From NCBI GenBank assembly GCA_900541045.1, contig UQID01000015.1:1-58430 (forward strand): 58,430 bases of DNA, written 5' to 3'. Shown here in pieces: positions 45,288-54,412 of the stretch; within the stretch, counting starts at the first letter, position 1, and every line of letters begins with the position of its first letter. The notes under the pieces were generated by a model, which was not told the origin of the DNA, did no database searches, and saw only the letters and a program-made list of their open reading frames with translations. A program made the translations under genes and the position numbers. The stretch comes from an uncultured Collinsella sp. (lineage in GTDB: Bacteria; Actinomycetota; Coriobacteriia; Coriobacteriales; Coriobacteriaceae).

Positions 45288-47060
45288 TTAGAGCGCCTCC
45301 TCATCGAGCGGAGCGGCCATGGTGCCCTCGCCCGCAAGCGGCGACTTGTCGCGCCAGACGTTCTCGAACTGTTCCTTGTCGAGCACATGGTCGCGCTTGG
45401 CGGCGACATCGGTCACCGTCACGCGGTCGGTGCAGGAGTAGCACGGGTCGAGCGAACCGACGATCAGCGCCGCGTCGCCCACGGTGTTGCCGCGGAACAT
45501 GTAGCGCAGGACCGGCCAGTTGCTGTACGTGGCGGCCTTGGCGCGCCAGCGGTAGCACTTCTGGTTATTGCCGAGCATGGCCCAGTGCACGTCCTCGCCG
45601 CGCGGCGCCTCGGTGGCGCCGATGGCGTACTTGTGCGGGGTGTACTCCCAATCCGTGGTGAGGATGGGGCCCGACGGGCAGTTCTCGAGCATGGTCTCGA
45701 TCATGTCGATCGAATCGTAGACCTCCTGGATGCGGACGGCGGTACGGCCGAAGGCATCGCAGGTGTCGGCCGTGGCGGCGTGCATCTTTTGGACGTCCGG
45801 ATCGGCGTAGCCGTCAAAGGGATGGTCAAAGCGCACGTCGCGGGCATAGCCCGAGCCACGCATGAGCGGGCCGACCGGCGAGAAGTCGCGTGCGATCTTG
45901 CGGTCCAAGATGCCGATGCCACTCGTACGCTCAATGAAGTTGGGCGTGGAGAGCAAGACGTCGACGAGCTCCTGAACCTCGGAGCGCAGCTGATGGATGG
46001 TCGTGAGCGTGGAGAGCTTCTGCTCAGCCAAAATGTCGCGACGCACGCCGCCGATCACGTTGAGGCCGTAGGTCTTGCGGTGACCGGAGAGCTTCTCGGC
46101 CAGGTCCATGGACTTCTCGCGGACGCGGAAGAACTGCTGGAAGCCGGAGTCGAAGCCCGTGTAGTGCGACGCCAGACCAATGTTGAGCAGATGCGAGTGC
46201 AGACGCTCGACCTCAAGCATGATGGCACGGATGTACTGGGCGCGCGGCGGGACATGAATGCCCTGGGCGCGCTCGACGGCCTCGGCATAGGCCACCGAGT
46301 GGGCGCAGCCGCAGATGCCGCAGATGCGGTCGGCGAGGAACGTCACGGCGTCATAGTTCAGGCGCGTCTCGGCGACCTTCTCCATGCCGCGGTGCACGTA
46401 GAACAGACGATAGTCGGCGTCGACGATCGTCTCGCCCTCGACGAACAGGCGGAAGTGGCCGGGCTCGTCGGAGGTAATGTGCAGCGGTCCCATGGGGACG
46501 AGTGTGGTCTCCTTGCCCTTGGTATCGGCCAAGAACTCGTAGTTTTCCATGTCGCTCGCAGGAGCGGGACGGAAGCGGTAGTCCATGGAGTCCTTGCGCA
46601 GCGGGTACAGGCCGCTGGGCCAGTCATCGGGCAGCACCAGGCGACGACGATCGGGCAGACCCTCGGGGATCAGGCCGAACATATCGCGCAGCTCGCGCTC
46701 GCCCCACACGCAGGCGGGGACGAACGGCGTCACGGACGGGAACGTCATCTTGGCGGGATCGACCTCGGCGCGGACGGTCACCCAGCCGGGATCCTCCCCC
46801 TCCATGGAGATGACGTAATACACGGCGTAACGGCCGCACAGGCTGCGCTCATCATTGCCGATGATCACGGGAATCCAGCCGTAGCGCTCGTAATACAGGT
46901 AGTGGACGGCCTCGGGCAGCTTGTCCTGCTTGACGGTGATCGTCAGCTGGTCCTCGCACTGCCACTCGACCTTCTCGATGCAGCCCGGAACGGCGCGGCG
47001 CAGGGCCTCGACATGGCTCTCGCAGCGACGGGCGTACACCTTGTTCTCAGTTTCAATCAT
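45288..47060 (-). CDS. hyfG: [NiFe] hydrogenase large subunit, HyfG/HycE (NuoC-NuoD fusion)
   Basis: The 590-residue protein has an N-terminal NuoC-like domain (about 1-165; GERELRDMFGLIPEGLPDRR) fused to a NuoD-like catalytic domain. Nickel ligands occur in RICGICGCAHSVAYAE near residue 245 and in DPCYSCTDR near residue 540. A tail of about 45 residues follows the second motif, the expected substrate of the HycI protease. It evolves H2 from protons using electrons from formate. Length and domain order match hydrogenase-3/4 (group 4a). It follows hyfF by three bases. Confidence 0.96.
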   Translation of the reverse strand: MIETENKVYARRCESHVEALRRAVPGCIEKVEWQCEDQLTITVKQDKLPEAVHYLYYERYGWIPVIIGNDERSLCGRYAVYYVISMEGEDPGWVTVRAEVDPAKMTFPSVTPFVPACVWGERELRDMFGLIPEGLPDRRRLVLPDDWPSGLYPLRKDSMDYRFRPAPASDMENYEFLADTKGKETTLVPMGPLHITSDEPGHFRLFVEGETIVDADYRLFYVHRGMEKVAETRLNYDAVTFLADRICGICGCAHSVAYAEAVERAQGIHVPPRAQYIRAIMLEVERLHSHLLNIGLASHYTGFDSGFQQFFRVREKSMDLAEKLSGHRKTYGLNVIGGVRRDILAEQKLSTLTTIHQLRSEVQELVDVLLSTPNFIERTSGIGILDRKIARDFSPVGPLMRGSGYARDVRFDHPFDGYADPDVQKMHAATADTCDAFGRTAVRIQEVYDSIDMIETMLENCPSGPILTTDWEYTPHKYAIGATEAPRGEDVHWAMLGNNQKCYRWRAKAATYSNWPVLRYMFRGNTVGDAALIVGSLDPCYSCTDRVTVTDVAAKRDHVLDKEQFENVWRDKSPLAGEGTMAAPLDEEAL

Positions 47061-47063
47061 TCG

Positions 47064-48623
47064 TTACTCCACCTCGCTCTGAGCGGTCTCGGTACCGAAC
47101 ACAGCGCGGTACATCGGCGTCGCGTGAAGTTCCTCGGTGCTCTGCTCGAGCACGATGCCGGTCGCAGTCTCCACACCGTGCACGAGAGGCAGCGGGGTGG
47201 CGATGCCAAACCACAAGATCATGACGGCCAGGATGATTTCGGGGATAAGCATGAGCGCCGGGGCCTCATGCTTGCCCATGCCCTGGGGCGCATGGCCGAA
47301 TACCGACTTGAGTGCGATGCGGGTGAGCGCGGAGATGGCCACGGTAAGACCGAGGGCGACCACGACGACCAGCCACATGGGACCGGCGGTAACACCGGCG
47401 ACAAAAGTCAGGAACTCGGAGATAAACATGCCAAAGGGCGGGAAGGCGCCAAGACCGAGCAGCGCCAGGACGGCGAGCGCGGCGGTTGCGGGGGCAACCT
47501 CGACGACACCCTGAATCTTGGCCAGGCTACGCGTACCAAAAGCGTGCTGGATGTTGCCGGACACGCAGAAGGCAAGCGTCTTGGTGAAACCGTGGAACAC
47601 GCAGTGCAGCAGGGCCGCGGCGATACCCAGTGGGCCACCGATACCCAGGCACAGGGCGATAACGCCCACGTTCTCCACAGACGAGTACGCAAAGCGGCGC
47701 TTGAGGTCGTCCTGGCGAAACATCGAAAGTGCCGCCACCAAAATGGACAGCGTGCCGACGATCAACAGCAGAAGTTGCGGATACTCGGCGCCCACGGCCT
47801 GGATGGTAAAGCCGTAGAAGCGCATGATCACAAGCATGGCGCACTTAAGCAGCACGCCAGAGAGCAGGGCCGAGACAGGGCTCGGGGCCTGGGAGTGGGC
47901 ATCGGGCAGCCAAGTGTGCATGGGGAACAGGCCGGCCTTGGTGCCAAAGCCGATCACGATAAACGCAAAGGCGAGGCGCATGAGCGTCGGATCGAACTGG
48001 TCGGCATACGGCAGTACGCACGACAGGAATGCGGCCTCGTGGGCGTTGGGAATCACGTCGGCGGCGTTGGCGTAGATCAGCAGCGTACCGAACAGGCCAA
48101 AGGCCACGCCGGCGGTGCAGACCATCGCATACTTCCAAGAAGCCTCGAGGGCCGTCTTGTTCTTGTAGATACCCACCAGGAACACGGTGGAAAGCGTGGT
48201 TGCCTCCACGGCGGCCCACGTGAGGATCATGTTGTTGGACAGGCACGCGAGCAGCATGGTGAACACAAACAGGCTAAACAGCGCAAAATACTGCTTGGCG
48301 CGCTCGGCGGGCATGGAGCCCTCCTCGATATCGGCCTTTACATAGGGCAGCGAGAACAGCCCGGTAAGAAAACCGATAAAGCCGATGAGCAGCACAAAGA
48401 TGGCACCCAGCGAATCGAGGTGGAACCACAGGCCAAGAGCGCTCGCGGTGTCGCCGCTCATAAGGACGTCACCAGCCGTCACAATCGACAGCACCAGGAC
48501 GGCTGCGACGGAGACCAGGTTGAGACCGGCAAACACGTTATAGGACGTGTTCTTGGGCAAAAACGCCATGACCAGCGAGAACACCAAAGGAGTCGCGAGC
48601 AGGGCGAGAATCAACGTTTCCAT
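47064..48623 (-). CDS. hyfF: Hydrogenase-4 membrane subunit HyfF (antiporter-like)
   Basis: The 519-residue integral membrane protein has about 14 helices and belongs to the Mrp/NuoN-like antiporter family. Conserved charged residues lie in ILTWAAVEATTLSTVFLVG and KAGLFPMHTWLPDAHSQAPS; the channel Lys/His region is FAYSSVENVGVIALC. It is the third such subunit in the complex after HyfB and HyfD, distinguishing a Hyf-type from a simpler Hyc-type complex and suggesting ion translocation. It follows hyfE by three bases. Confidence 0.93.
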   Translation of the reverse strand: METLILALLATPLVFSLVMAFLPKNTSYNVFAGLNLVSVAAVLVLSIVTAGDVLMSGDTASALGLWFHLDSLGAIFVLLIGFIGFLTGLFSLPYVKADIEEGSMPAERAKQYFALFSLFVFTMLLACLSNNMILTWAAVEATTLSTVFLVGIYKNKTALEASWKYAMVCTAGVAFGLFGTLLIYANAADVIPNAHEAAFLSCVLPYADQFDPTLMRLAFAFIVIGFGTKAGLFPMHTWLPDAHSQAPSPVSALLSGVLLKCAMLVIMRFYGFTIQAVGAEYPQLLLLIVGTLSILVAALSMFRQDDLKRRFAYSSVENVGVIALCLGIGGPLGIAAALLHCVFHGFTKTLAFCVSGNIQHAFGTRSLAKIQGVVEVAPATAALAVLALLGLGAFPPFGMFISEFLTFVAGVTAGPMWLVVVVALGLTVAISALTRIALKSVFGHAPQGMGKHEAPALMLIPEIILAVMILWFGIATPLPLVHGVETATGIVLEQSTEELHATPMYRAVFGTETAQSEVE

Positions 48624-48626
48624 GGA

Positions 48627-49280
48627 CTACCCCCTCAGCTCGGACAGGTCGCGCGCATCGAGCGAGTGGGAGTCGTCCCAAATGCGACGCACGACGATGG
48701 ACATGATGATGACGGCAAAGATGGCGTCGGTGGCGATACCGATCTCGATGATCTCGGGAGCGGTGGGGGCCAAAAGCGCGAGCGTCACATGGCTGCCGTT
48801 TTCCATAAGGCAGTATCCAAAGATCTGCTTCATGATGTTGCGCTGCGAAATGATGCAGGTGAGGCCCACGAAGAAGTGAGCGAAGCTAATGGCGAGCGCT
48901 GGCGTTGCAACCTCGGCCGTGGGCAGGCTGATCTGCGTCACGACGGCAAAGCAAATCGCGACCTCGACGGCAATGATGCAAATGGCCCACGCGGGCTTAA
49001 GGCCGGCCTTGAGCGATGCGTCGCTCGGCTCGCCCATCTTCTTGTATGCGCGGTTGAGAATGTAAGGGACCAGGACGACCTTGGTGATAAAGGCAGATCC
49101 AGCCCACATAAGCAGCTCCTGCGCACCGGTGGTGGCACCGAGCGTAGCGAGCAGTCCCACGAGCACCAGTGACTGCACCGCATACCAGCTGATGGCGTGC
49201 TTGATGTTCTTTGAGACGACCACCATGGTGGACGTGACGATCAGAAGGCCGCCAAGGATGTTGACGATCGAATAACCCAT
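48627..49280 (-). CDS. hyfE: Hydrogenase-4 membrane subunit HyfE (NuoK-like)
   Basis: The 217-residue membrane protein has about six to seven helices, including VNILGGLLIVTSTMVVVSKN at the start and the SFAHFFVGLTCIISQRNIMK segment. HyfE proteins resemble an expanded NuoK and occur only in Hyf/Mbh-type complexes. The ATG follows GTAGGAGGTAG, a strong ribosome site. It lies 13 bases after hyfD. Confidence 0.9.
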   Translation of the reverse strand: MGYSIVNILGGLLIVTSTMVVVSKNIKHAISWYAVQSLVLVGLLATLGATTGAQELLMWAGSAFITKVVLVPYILNRAYKKMGEPSDASLKAGLKPAWAICIIAVEVAICFAVVTQISLPTAEVATPALAISFAHFFVGLTCIISQRNIMKQIFGYCLMENGSHVTLALLAPTAPEIIEIGIATDAIFAVIIMSIVVRRIWDDSHSLDARDLSELRG

Positions 49281-49293
49281 GTCGTTCTACCTC

Positions 49294-50751
49294 CTAACCG
49301 ATCCAGCTGGCCGAAAGCGGGCCGCTGACGATAACCATGATGATGAGCACGATGAACACGAACGCCATCGCGCGGGGAAGCGGGGCTCCCGCAGCGACCT
49401 CGTCGCTCGGCTCGCCGGGCAGGCAATAGCCCATCCACTTAAGGAACCAGGCAAAGGTGGCGACGGTCTCGGCGACCATGATGCACACGAGCACCAGGAT
49501 CGCAACGTTGCCGGCACCCACAGAAAAGCCGCCGGCGATGATCTGGAACTTCGAGAAGAACGTGTTCATGGGCGGCACGCCGGCAATGGCGAGCGCCGCG
49601 ACACCAAAGCCCACGCCCGAGATCGGGTACTTCTTTACGATGCCGCGAAGCTTGGGCAGCATACGCGTGCCGAGGGTAAAGGAGAACGAACCGGCGATCA
49701 GGAAGAACAGGGTCTTGGCGAAAGCGTGGTTAAAGATGTGGCACACGGCACCGTCAAAGGCCAGCTGGCTGCCAAAGACCGAAACGCCCAAACCAAAGAA
49801 CACATAGGAGAGCTGGGCGATCGTGGAGAAGGCCAGCAGGCGCTTCATGTCCTTTTGCGGCAGGTACATAAGGAAACCAAAGAGCATGGTGACCATGGCG
49901 TCGATAATGGCGACCCAGCCCACGATCTCGGGAATCTCGCCGGCAGAGACGAGTGCACGCGCGAACACGCACACGCCGACCTTAACCATCGAGGCGCCAT
50001 GCAGGTAGGCCGAAACAGGCGTCGGTGCCTCCATGGCCGAAGGCAGCCACATGTACATGGGGACCTGTGCGGACTTTGCCCAAGCCGCAAACAGCACGAG
50101 CAAAAGGACGATAGCCTTGAGCTTGGCGTCGAGGCCGGCAATCGCGGTGATGGCGAAGGTGCCGGTGTGGGCAAACACGATGGCGGCGCCCAGATACAGG
50201 CCGAGCACACCGATATGCGTAATAATCAGGGCCTTCATGCCGGCCTTCTTGGCGGTAGGCGACATGTAGTAGCTAATGAGGCCCCAAGAGCACGCACCCG
50301 TGATCTCAAAGAACACGAGCTGGCCCAAAAGGGTCGAGCTGTACACAAGGCCGGCCATGGCGCCGATGAAGGTCGCGAGGTACGCGTAGAAGCGACGACG
50401 CGGTGCGTCGGGATGCTCACGGTTATTCTCGCTCATATAGGGAATCGAATAGATCACGACAAGCAGGCCGATACCCACAAAGGCGGGCGCGAGCAGTGTG
50501 CTCATGCGATCGAAGGTGAATCCCATGACGAGGGTCTGCCCAAACGAGATCAGGGGGACCTGCGTGTCGGGCATGCCGGCGCCAGCGAAATTCGCGGCGA
50601 GGGCGACGGTGCAGACCGTCGAGACGGCGGCACCCAAAACGCTGAACCACTTGGCGTACGGACGGGGGAACAGGGCGACGAGCACCGAGGCCACCATCGG
50701 GGCCGCAATAGCGACCAAGCCGAGAAGGGACAGACTGACTGCAAATGACAT
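49294..50751 (-). CDS. hyfD: Hydrogenase-4 membrane subunit HyfD (antiporter-like)
   Basis: The 485-residue antiporter-family protein has about 14 helices. It shows FFEITGACSWGLISYYMSPT with the conserved Glu, KSAQVPMYMWLPSAMEAPTP with the Lys, and LLAFSTIAQLSYVFFGLGVS. It should form one of the three proton/ion channels of the membrane arm. It lies between hyfC and hyfE with short spacers (15 and 13 bases). Confidence 0.92.
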   Translation of the reverse strand: MSFAVSLSLLGLVAIAAPMVASVLVALFPRPYAKWFSVLGAAVSTVCTVALAANFAGAGMPDTQVPLISFGQTLVMGFTFDRMSTLLAPAFVGIGLLVVIYSIPYMSENNREHPDAPRRRFYAYLATFIGAMAGLVYSSTLLGQLVFFEITGACSWGLISYYMSPTAKKAGMKALIITHIGVLGLYLGAAIVFAHTGTFAITAIAGLDAKLKAIVLLLVLFAAWAKSAQVPMYMWLPSAMEAPTPVSAYLHGASMVKVGVCVFARALVSAGEIPEIVGWVAIIDAMVTMLFGFLMYLPQKDMKRLLAFSTIAQLSYVFFGLGVSVFGSQLAFDGAVCHIFNHAFAKTLFFLIAGSFSFTLGTRMLPKLRGIVKKYPISGVGFGVAALAIAGVPPMNTFFSKFQIIAGGFSVGAGNVAILVLVCIMVAETVATFAWFLKWMGYCLPGEPSDEVAAGAPLPRAMAFVFIVLIIMVIVSGPLSASWIG

Positions 50752-50766
50752 TGTTTCTCCCTTCTC

Positions 50767-51693
50767 CTACACGCCGACGACCACGAAGACAAACGCCAGA
50801 ACGGCGATGCCCACGACGGCCCAGGTCTGATTGCCAAGCACCTTAAAACGCGAGCGCGAGCAGGAGTTCTCGATTACGCCGCATACGACAAAGTCGATCA
50901 GGCACTTCACCAGGAAGATGACCGCGCCCAGAACGGCCGCGATACCCACGGCCGCGGGCTCGCCCCAGGGGACGAAGATCGCGCAGAACCAGGCGACGAC
51001 CAGGACCTGTTTCATGGACATGGCGAGCTTGGCCATGGCGAGCGACGGGCCGGAAAGCTCGGCGAGCGGGCCTTCCTGAAGCTCCTGCTCGGCCTCGGCC
51101 TGATCAAAGGGCAGCTTGCCGAGTTCCATGTAGCAGGCAATCGCAAAGGCGATGCCGGCGAGGATCACGGCGACCGGCGCGTCGATGGCGCCCGTCATGA
51201 TGTGCTGACCCATGGTGGCGATGTCGGTGGAGCCGCACACCAGGGCGGCGGCAAACAGCGCCAGCAGCATGGACGGCTCGATGAGCACGCTCATGAGCAG
51301 CTCGCGGACGCCGCCGATACCGGCGTAAGCGTTGGACGAATCCACACCGCAGAGGGCGAAGAAGAAACGGGCGAGCGCCAGGCTGTACATGATGGTGATG
51401 GCGTCACCAAAGACCGGGATGGGGCTTTGTGCCGTAAAGAGCGGCAGACCCATCGCGAGCATAAAGGCGACGGCGAAGAACAGCGGCGGCATAATGCGCA
51501 GCGCAAAGCTCGCATCCTCGCTCTGGGACTCGGGGCGCGCAAAGAGCTTGGCCAGGTCGCGGTAGTCCTGCATGATGCTGGGGCCGCGACGGTTGTGCAT
51601 CTTGGCGCGGATCACGCGGCCGAGACCGGAGAAGAACGGTGCGACGGCCATGACGACCACGCCCTGCAGAACGGCAAGTACGATGTTGTTCAT
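50767..51693 (-). CDS. hyfC: Hydrogenase-4 membrane subunit HyfC/HycD (NuoH-like)
   Basis: The 308-residue protein has about eight helices and the NuoH-type loop RVIRAKMHNRRGPSIMQDYR near residue 30. Acidic loop residues DQAEAEQELQEGPLAELSG contact the peripheral arm in relatives. It anchors the soluble hydrogenase module to the antiporter-like subunits. It follows hyfB by 12 bases. Confidence 0.93.
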   Translation of the reverse strand: MNNIVLAVLQGVVVMAVAPFFSGLGRVIRAKMHNRRGPSIMQDYRDLAKLFARPESQSEDASFALRIMPPLFFAVAFMLAMGLPLFTAQSPIPVFGDAITIMYSLALARFFFALCGVDSSNAYAGIGGVRELLMSVLIEPSMLLALFAAALVCGSTDIATMGQHIMTGAIDAPVAVILAGIAFAIACYMELGKLPFDQAEAEQELQEGPLAELSGPSLAMAKLAMSMKQVLVVAWFCAIFVPWGEPAAVGIAAVLGAVIFLVKCLIDFVVCGVIENSCSRSRFKVLGNQTWAVVGIAVLAFVFVVVGV

Positions 51694-51705
51694 GCTCTCC
51701 CCTCC

Positions 51706-53724
51706 TTAACCCATTTGCACGGCGAGCACGAGGAACACCACGAGTGCCGCGACGATGTAGCAGATATAGATGCTGTAGTTGCCGCCCTCGAGCTTAGTCG
51801 CGAGGTCGGCGAGCTTCTCGACGCCCTTATGCGGGGCATCGACGAGAACCTTGTCGGGTACGGGCTCCACAGCCTCGGCCACACCGGTGAGCTTCTGGAA
51901 GAAGTGCGCGATAGACCAGCAGACGGCCGTGCAGCGGTCACGCAGCGTGTAGAGCGGCTGCATAAACCAGGACACCTCGGAGGCAAAGGTCGTGGCCACG
52001 ACGGGCATATGCTCGTTGGGAGCATAGCCGCATGCCCACGGCTGGGACTTCTGCACCTTGCCGACGGTCTTGAGCTTGCGATAACCGCAGGCAAGGCCGA
52101 CGAGCACCACGAGCGCAATGGCGATCGCGGGCGTGGAGGTGGCAGCGCCGGAGTACTGGTTCATGAGCTCCATGCCCTCGGCGGCGAACACGCCACCGTA
52201 CGGATGCAGCACGGACGCGGCGACATCGACCAGCACGGGCGCGATCACGGGAGCGCCAATGCCCAGCACGACGCAGATGGCCGCGAGCAGGCCCTGCGCA
52301 AACACCATGGGGGCGGGAACCTCCTTGGCATTGGCAGCGGCCTCGGAGCGGGGCGCGGAGGCAAAGGAGACGCCATAGGCTTTGACGAAGCACGTGACAG
52401 CCAGCGCGCCGGTAATGGCAAGCGCGACGGCAGCGAACACAGCCACGATCATGACGGCCTTGTCGCCCTGCATGGCGGCGTTAAAGAGCGACTGGTAGGT
52501 AAACCACTCGGACACAAAGCCGTTGAAGGGCGGGATGGCCGAGATGGCAAGCGCGCCAATAAGGAAGCAGATGGCCGTTGCCGGCATACGACGGAACAGG
52601 CCGCCCATCTTCTCCATATTGCGCGTACCCGTGGAGTACAGCAGCGCACCGGCGCCCAAGAACAGCTCGCCCTTAAACATCGCGTGGTTAAACGTGTGGT
52701 AGAGGGCGGCCATCAGAGCTAGGACGGCGATGCCGACCGAGTTGAGTGCCATGGCGGCCATGGAAGCGCCGACGCCGAGCAGAATGATGCCGATGTTCTC
52801 GACGGAGTGATAGGCCAGCAGGCGCTTGATGTCATGCTCCTGCAGGGCGAATGCCACGCCGAGGACCGACGAGATCGCGCCGAAGACCATGACCATAAGG
52901 CCCCACCAGACCTGAACGCCCGAGGCGGAGAGCAGGTCGAGACCAACCTTGAGGATGCCGAAGATACCGATCTTGATCATGCCGCCGGACATGAGGGCCG
53001 ACACGTTGGACGGCGCCTCGGGATGTGCCTTGGGCAGCCAGCCGTGCAGCGGGATGATACCGGCCTTGGCGCCAAAGCCAAAGAAGGCGAGCACGAAGCA
53101 CACGGATGCGACCGCGGGGCTAAACTGCGTGGCACGGAAATCCGCAAAGGCAAACGAGCCACCGGCGAAGTTGGTCATGGTGAGGAAGCTCGCCATGATG
53201 AGCACAAAGCCCACGTGCGCGATCACAAAGTAGAGCCAACCGCCATGGATGGAGTTCTCGTTCTCCTCGATCACGACCAGGAAGTACGAGGTCAGCGACA
53301 TGAGCTCAAAGGCGACCAGGAACCAAAACACGTTGTCGGCGGTGATGACGAGCATCATGGACGCCACAAAGGTGTTAAAGAAGAAGCCGGCGCGGCCCTT
53401 TTTGCCCGGGTACTCATCAAAGTAGTTGAGACCGTAGATCGAACCGGCAAACGCGAGCACCGAGATGAGCGCCACGAACAGGCCGGACAGCTGGTTGAGC
53501 AGCAGCTGGAAATGGGCAAACGGGAAGAACACGATGGTGTCGACCGACGTGACATCGCCCAGCACGGCCTGGATACCGGCCACAAACGAAAGCACCGCGG
53601 CGACGGCGCCGATAAGGCAGCCGGCGGTCTTGGCGGCGTTATCGGCCTTGATCAGCAGAACCGAGGCGAGCGCACCGATGCACGAGACGGCAAGCGATGC
53701 GATAAACAGCGTCATGCTATCCAT
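51706..53724 (-). CDS. hyfB: Hydrogenase-4 membrane subunit HyfB/HycC (NuoL-like)
   Basis: This 672-residue protein, with about 16 helices, is the largest antiporter-like subunit. Key segments are FWFLVAFELMSLTSYFLVVI with the conserved Glu, KAGIIPLHGWLPKAHPEAPS and LLAYHSVENIGIILLGVG. The C-terminal extension (about 540-672) is as in HycC/HyfB. Its start overlaps the hyfA end by eight bases, indicating translational coupling. Confidence 0.94.
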   Translation of the reverse strand: MDSMTLFIASLAVSCIGALASVLLIKADNAAKTAGCLIGAVAAVLSFVAGIQAVLGDVTSVDTIVFFPFAHFQLLLNQLSGLFVALISVLAFAGSIYGLNYFDEYPGKKGRAGFFFNTFVASMMLVITADNVFWFLVAFELMSLTSYFLVVIEENENSIHGGWLYFVIAHVGFVLIMASFLTMTNFAGGSFAFADFRATQFSPAVASVCFVLAFFGFGAKAGIIPLHGWLPKAHPEAPSNVSALMSGGMIKIGIFGILKVGLDLLSASGVQVWWGLMVMVFGAISSVLGVAFALQEHDIKRLLAYHSVENIGIILLGVGASMAAMALNSVGIAVLALMAALYHTFNHAMFKGELFLGAGALLYSTGTRNMEKMGGLFRRMPATAICFLIGALAISAIPPFNGFVSEWFTYQSLFNAAMQGDKAVMIVAVFAAVALAITGALAVTCFVKAYGVSFASAPRSEAAANAKEVPAPMVFAQGLLAAICVVLGIGAPVIAPVLVDVAASVLHPYGGVFAAEGMELMNQYSGAATSTPAIAIALVVLVGLACGYRKLKTVGKVQKSQPWACGYAPNEHMPVVATTFASEVSWFMQPLYTLRDRCTAVCWSIAHFFQKLTGVAEAVEPVPDKVLVDAPHKGVEKLADLATKLEGGNYSIYICYIVAALVVFLVLAVQMG

Positions 53725-54334
53725 TGTTTACGCTCCCTTCTGCTTTCTCGGACAGACCCTGGGCCACAGCGGTAACGTCGACGGACGGACCGTTTTCGAT
53801 CGAGCGCAGGCGCTTGGCCTCGTCGAGCTCGCGATCGGCCGCGCCGCCCATGACGGTCAGTGCCTTGGTGGGGCACGCCGCCACACAATGCGGGCCTTCC
53901 GGATCGAAGGCGCACAGGTCGCACTTGACAGCGCAGGTGTACTGGCCAGGAGCCCACGTAAGCAGGCTGCTCAGGGACTTAGGATACGAAGGCGTCGGGT
54001 CGCACATGCCTGCGACACCGGCGATAGACGTGCCATCGGGATGGATGGCACCGAAGGGGCACGCGATGGCGCACAGCCTGCACCCGATGCACTCCTGCTC
54101 CTTGACGTGGATGCGGTCGCCATCGTGCTCGATGGCATTCACCGGGCAGACCTCGGCGCAGGGGGCACCCTCGCAATGGTGGCAGGCAAGGGCGGCCGAA
54201 ATACCGCCGGTCTTCACGAGCGCCAGGCGCGGCGTATCCTGAAGACCCTGCATCCGGTGGGCGTCGGCACAGGCGGACTGGCATGTTCCGCAGCCGATGC
54301 ACCTCTCCGGGTTGATGTCGATGAAGCGGTTCAT
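53717..54334 (-). CDS. hyfA: Four-cluster ferredoxin HyfA/HycB
   Basis: The roughly 205-residue electron-transfer protein has four cysteine motifs: CIGCGTCQSACA, CHHCEGAPCAEVCP, CIGCRLCAIACP and CDLCAFDPEGPHCVAACP. It should pass electrons from FdhF to the membrane-bound hydrogenase. The ATG at 54334 has AAGGAAGTGGGG upstream; an in-frame GTG six bases earlier sits too close to that site. It is the second ferredoxin of the cluster after the HydN-like one, and is separated from fdhF by a GC-rich hairpin. Confidence 0.92.
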   Translation of the reverse strand: MNRFIDINPERCIGCGTCQSACADAHRMQGLQDTPRLALVKTGGISAALACHHCEGAPCAEVCPVNAIEHDGDRIHVKEQECIGCRLCAIACPFGAIHPDGTSIAGVAGMCDPTPSYPKSLSSLLTWAPGQYTCAVKCDLCAFDPEGPHCVAACPTKALTVMGGAADRELDEAKRLRSIENGPSVDVTAVAQGLSEKAEGSVNNG

Positions 54335-54356
54335 CCCCACTTCCTTTCAAAATAAC

Positions 54357-54391
54357 GGGCCGGGCTCCCGAACGTACGGGACGCCCGGCCC
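54357..54391 (-). promoter_or_regulatory. Intercistronic hairpin between fdhF and hyfA
   Basis: GGGCCGGGC and GCCCGGCCC form a perfect 9-bp stem with a 17-base loop, preceded on the transcript by TTTTT and followed by GTTATTTTG. It may partly terminate, or stabilise the fdhF end, setting the ratio of fdhF to hyf transcripts. Confidence 0.55.
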
Positions 54392-54412
54392 AAAAAGCCA
54401 ACGAGAACGGGA

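Noticed and set aside
45090..49172. Plus-strand open frame of about 1360 codons opposite the hyf genes
   Set aside because: It is a shadow of GC-rich coding DNA on the minus strand; low-complexity His/Gly/Val composition, no domain, and the opposite strand holds well-supported hydrogenase genes. The same applies to long frames opposite valS, thrS, clpX, tig and fdhF.
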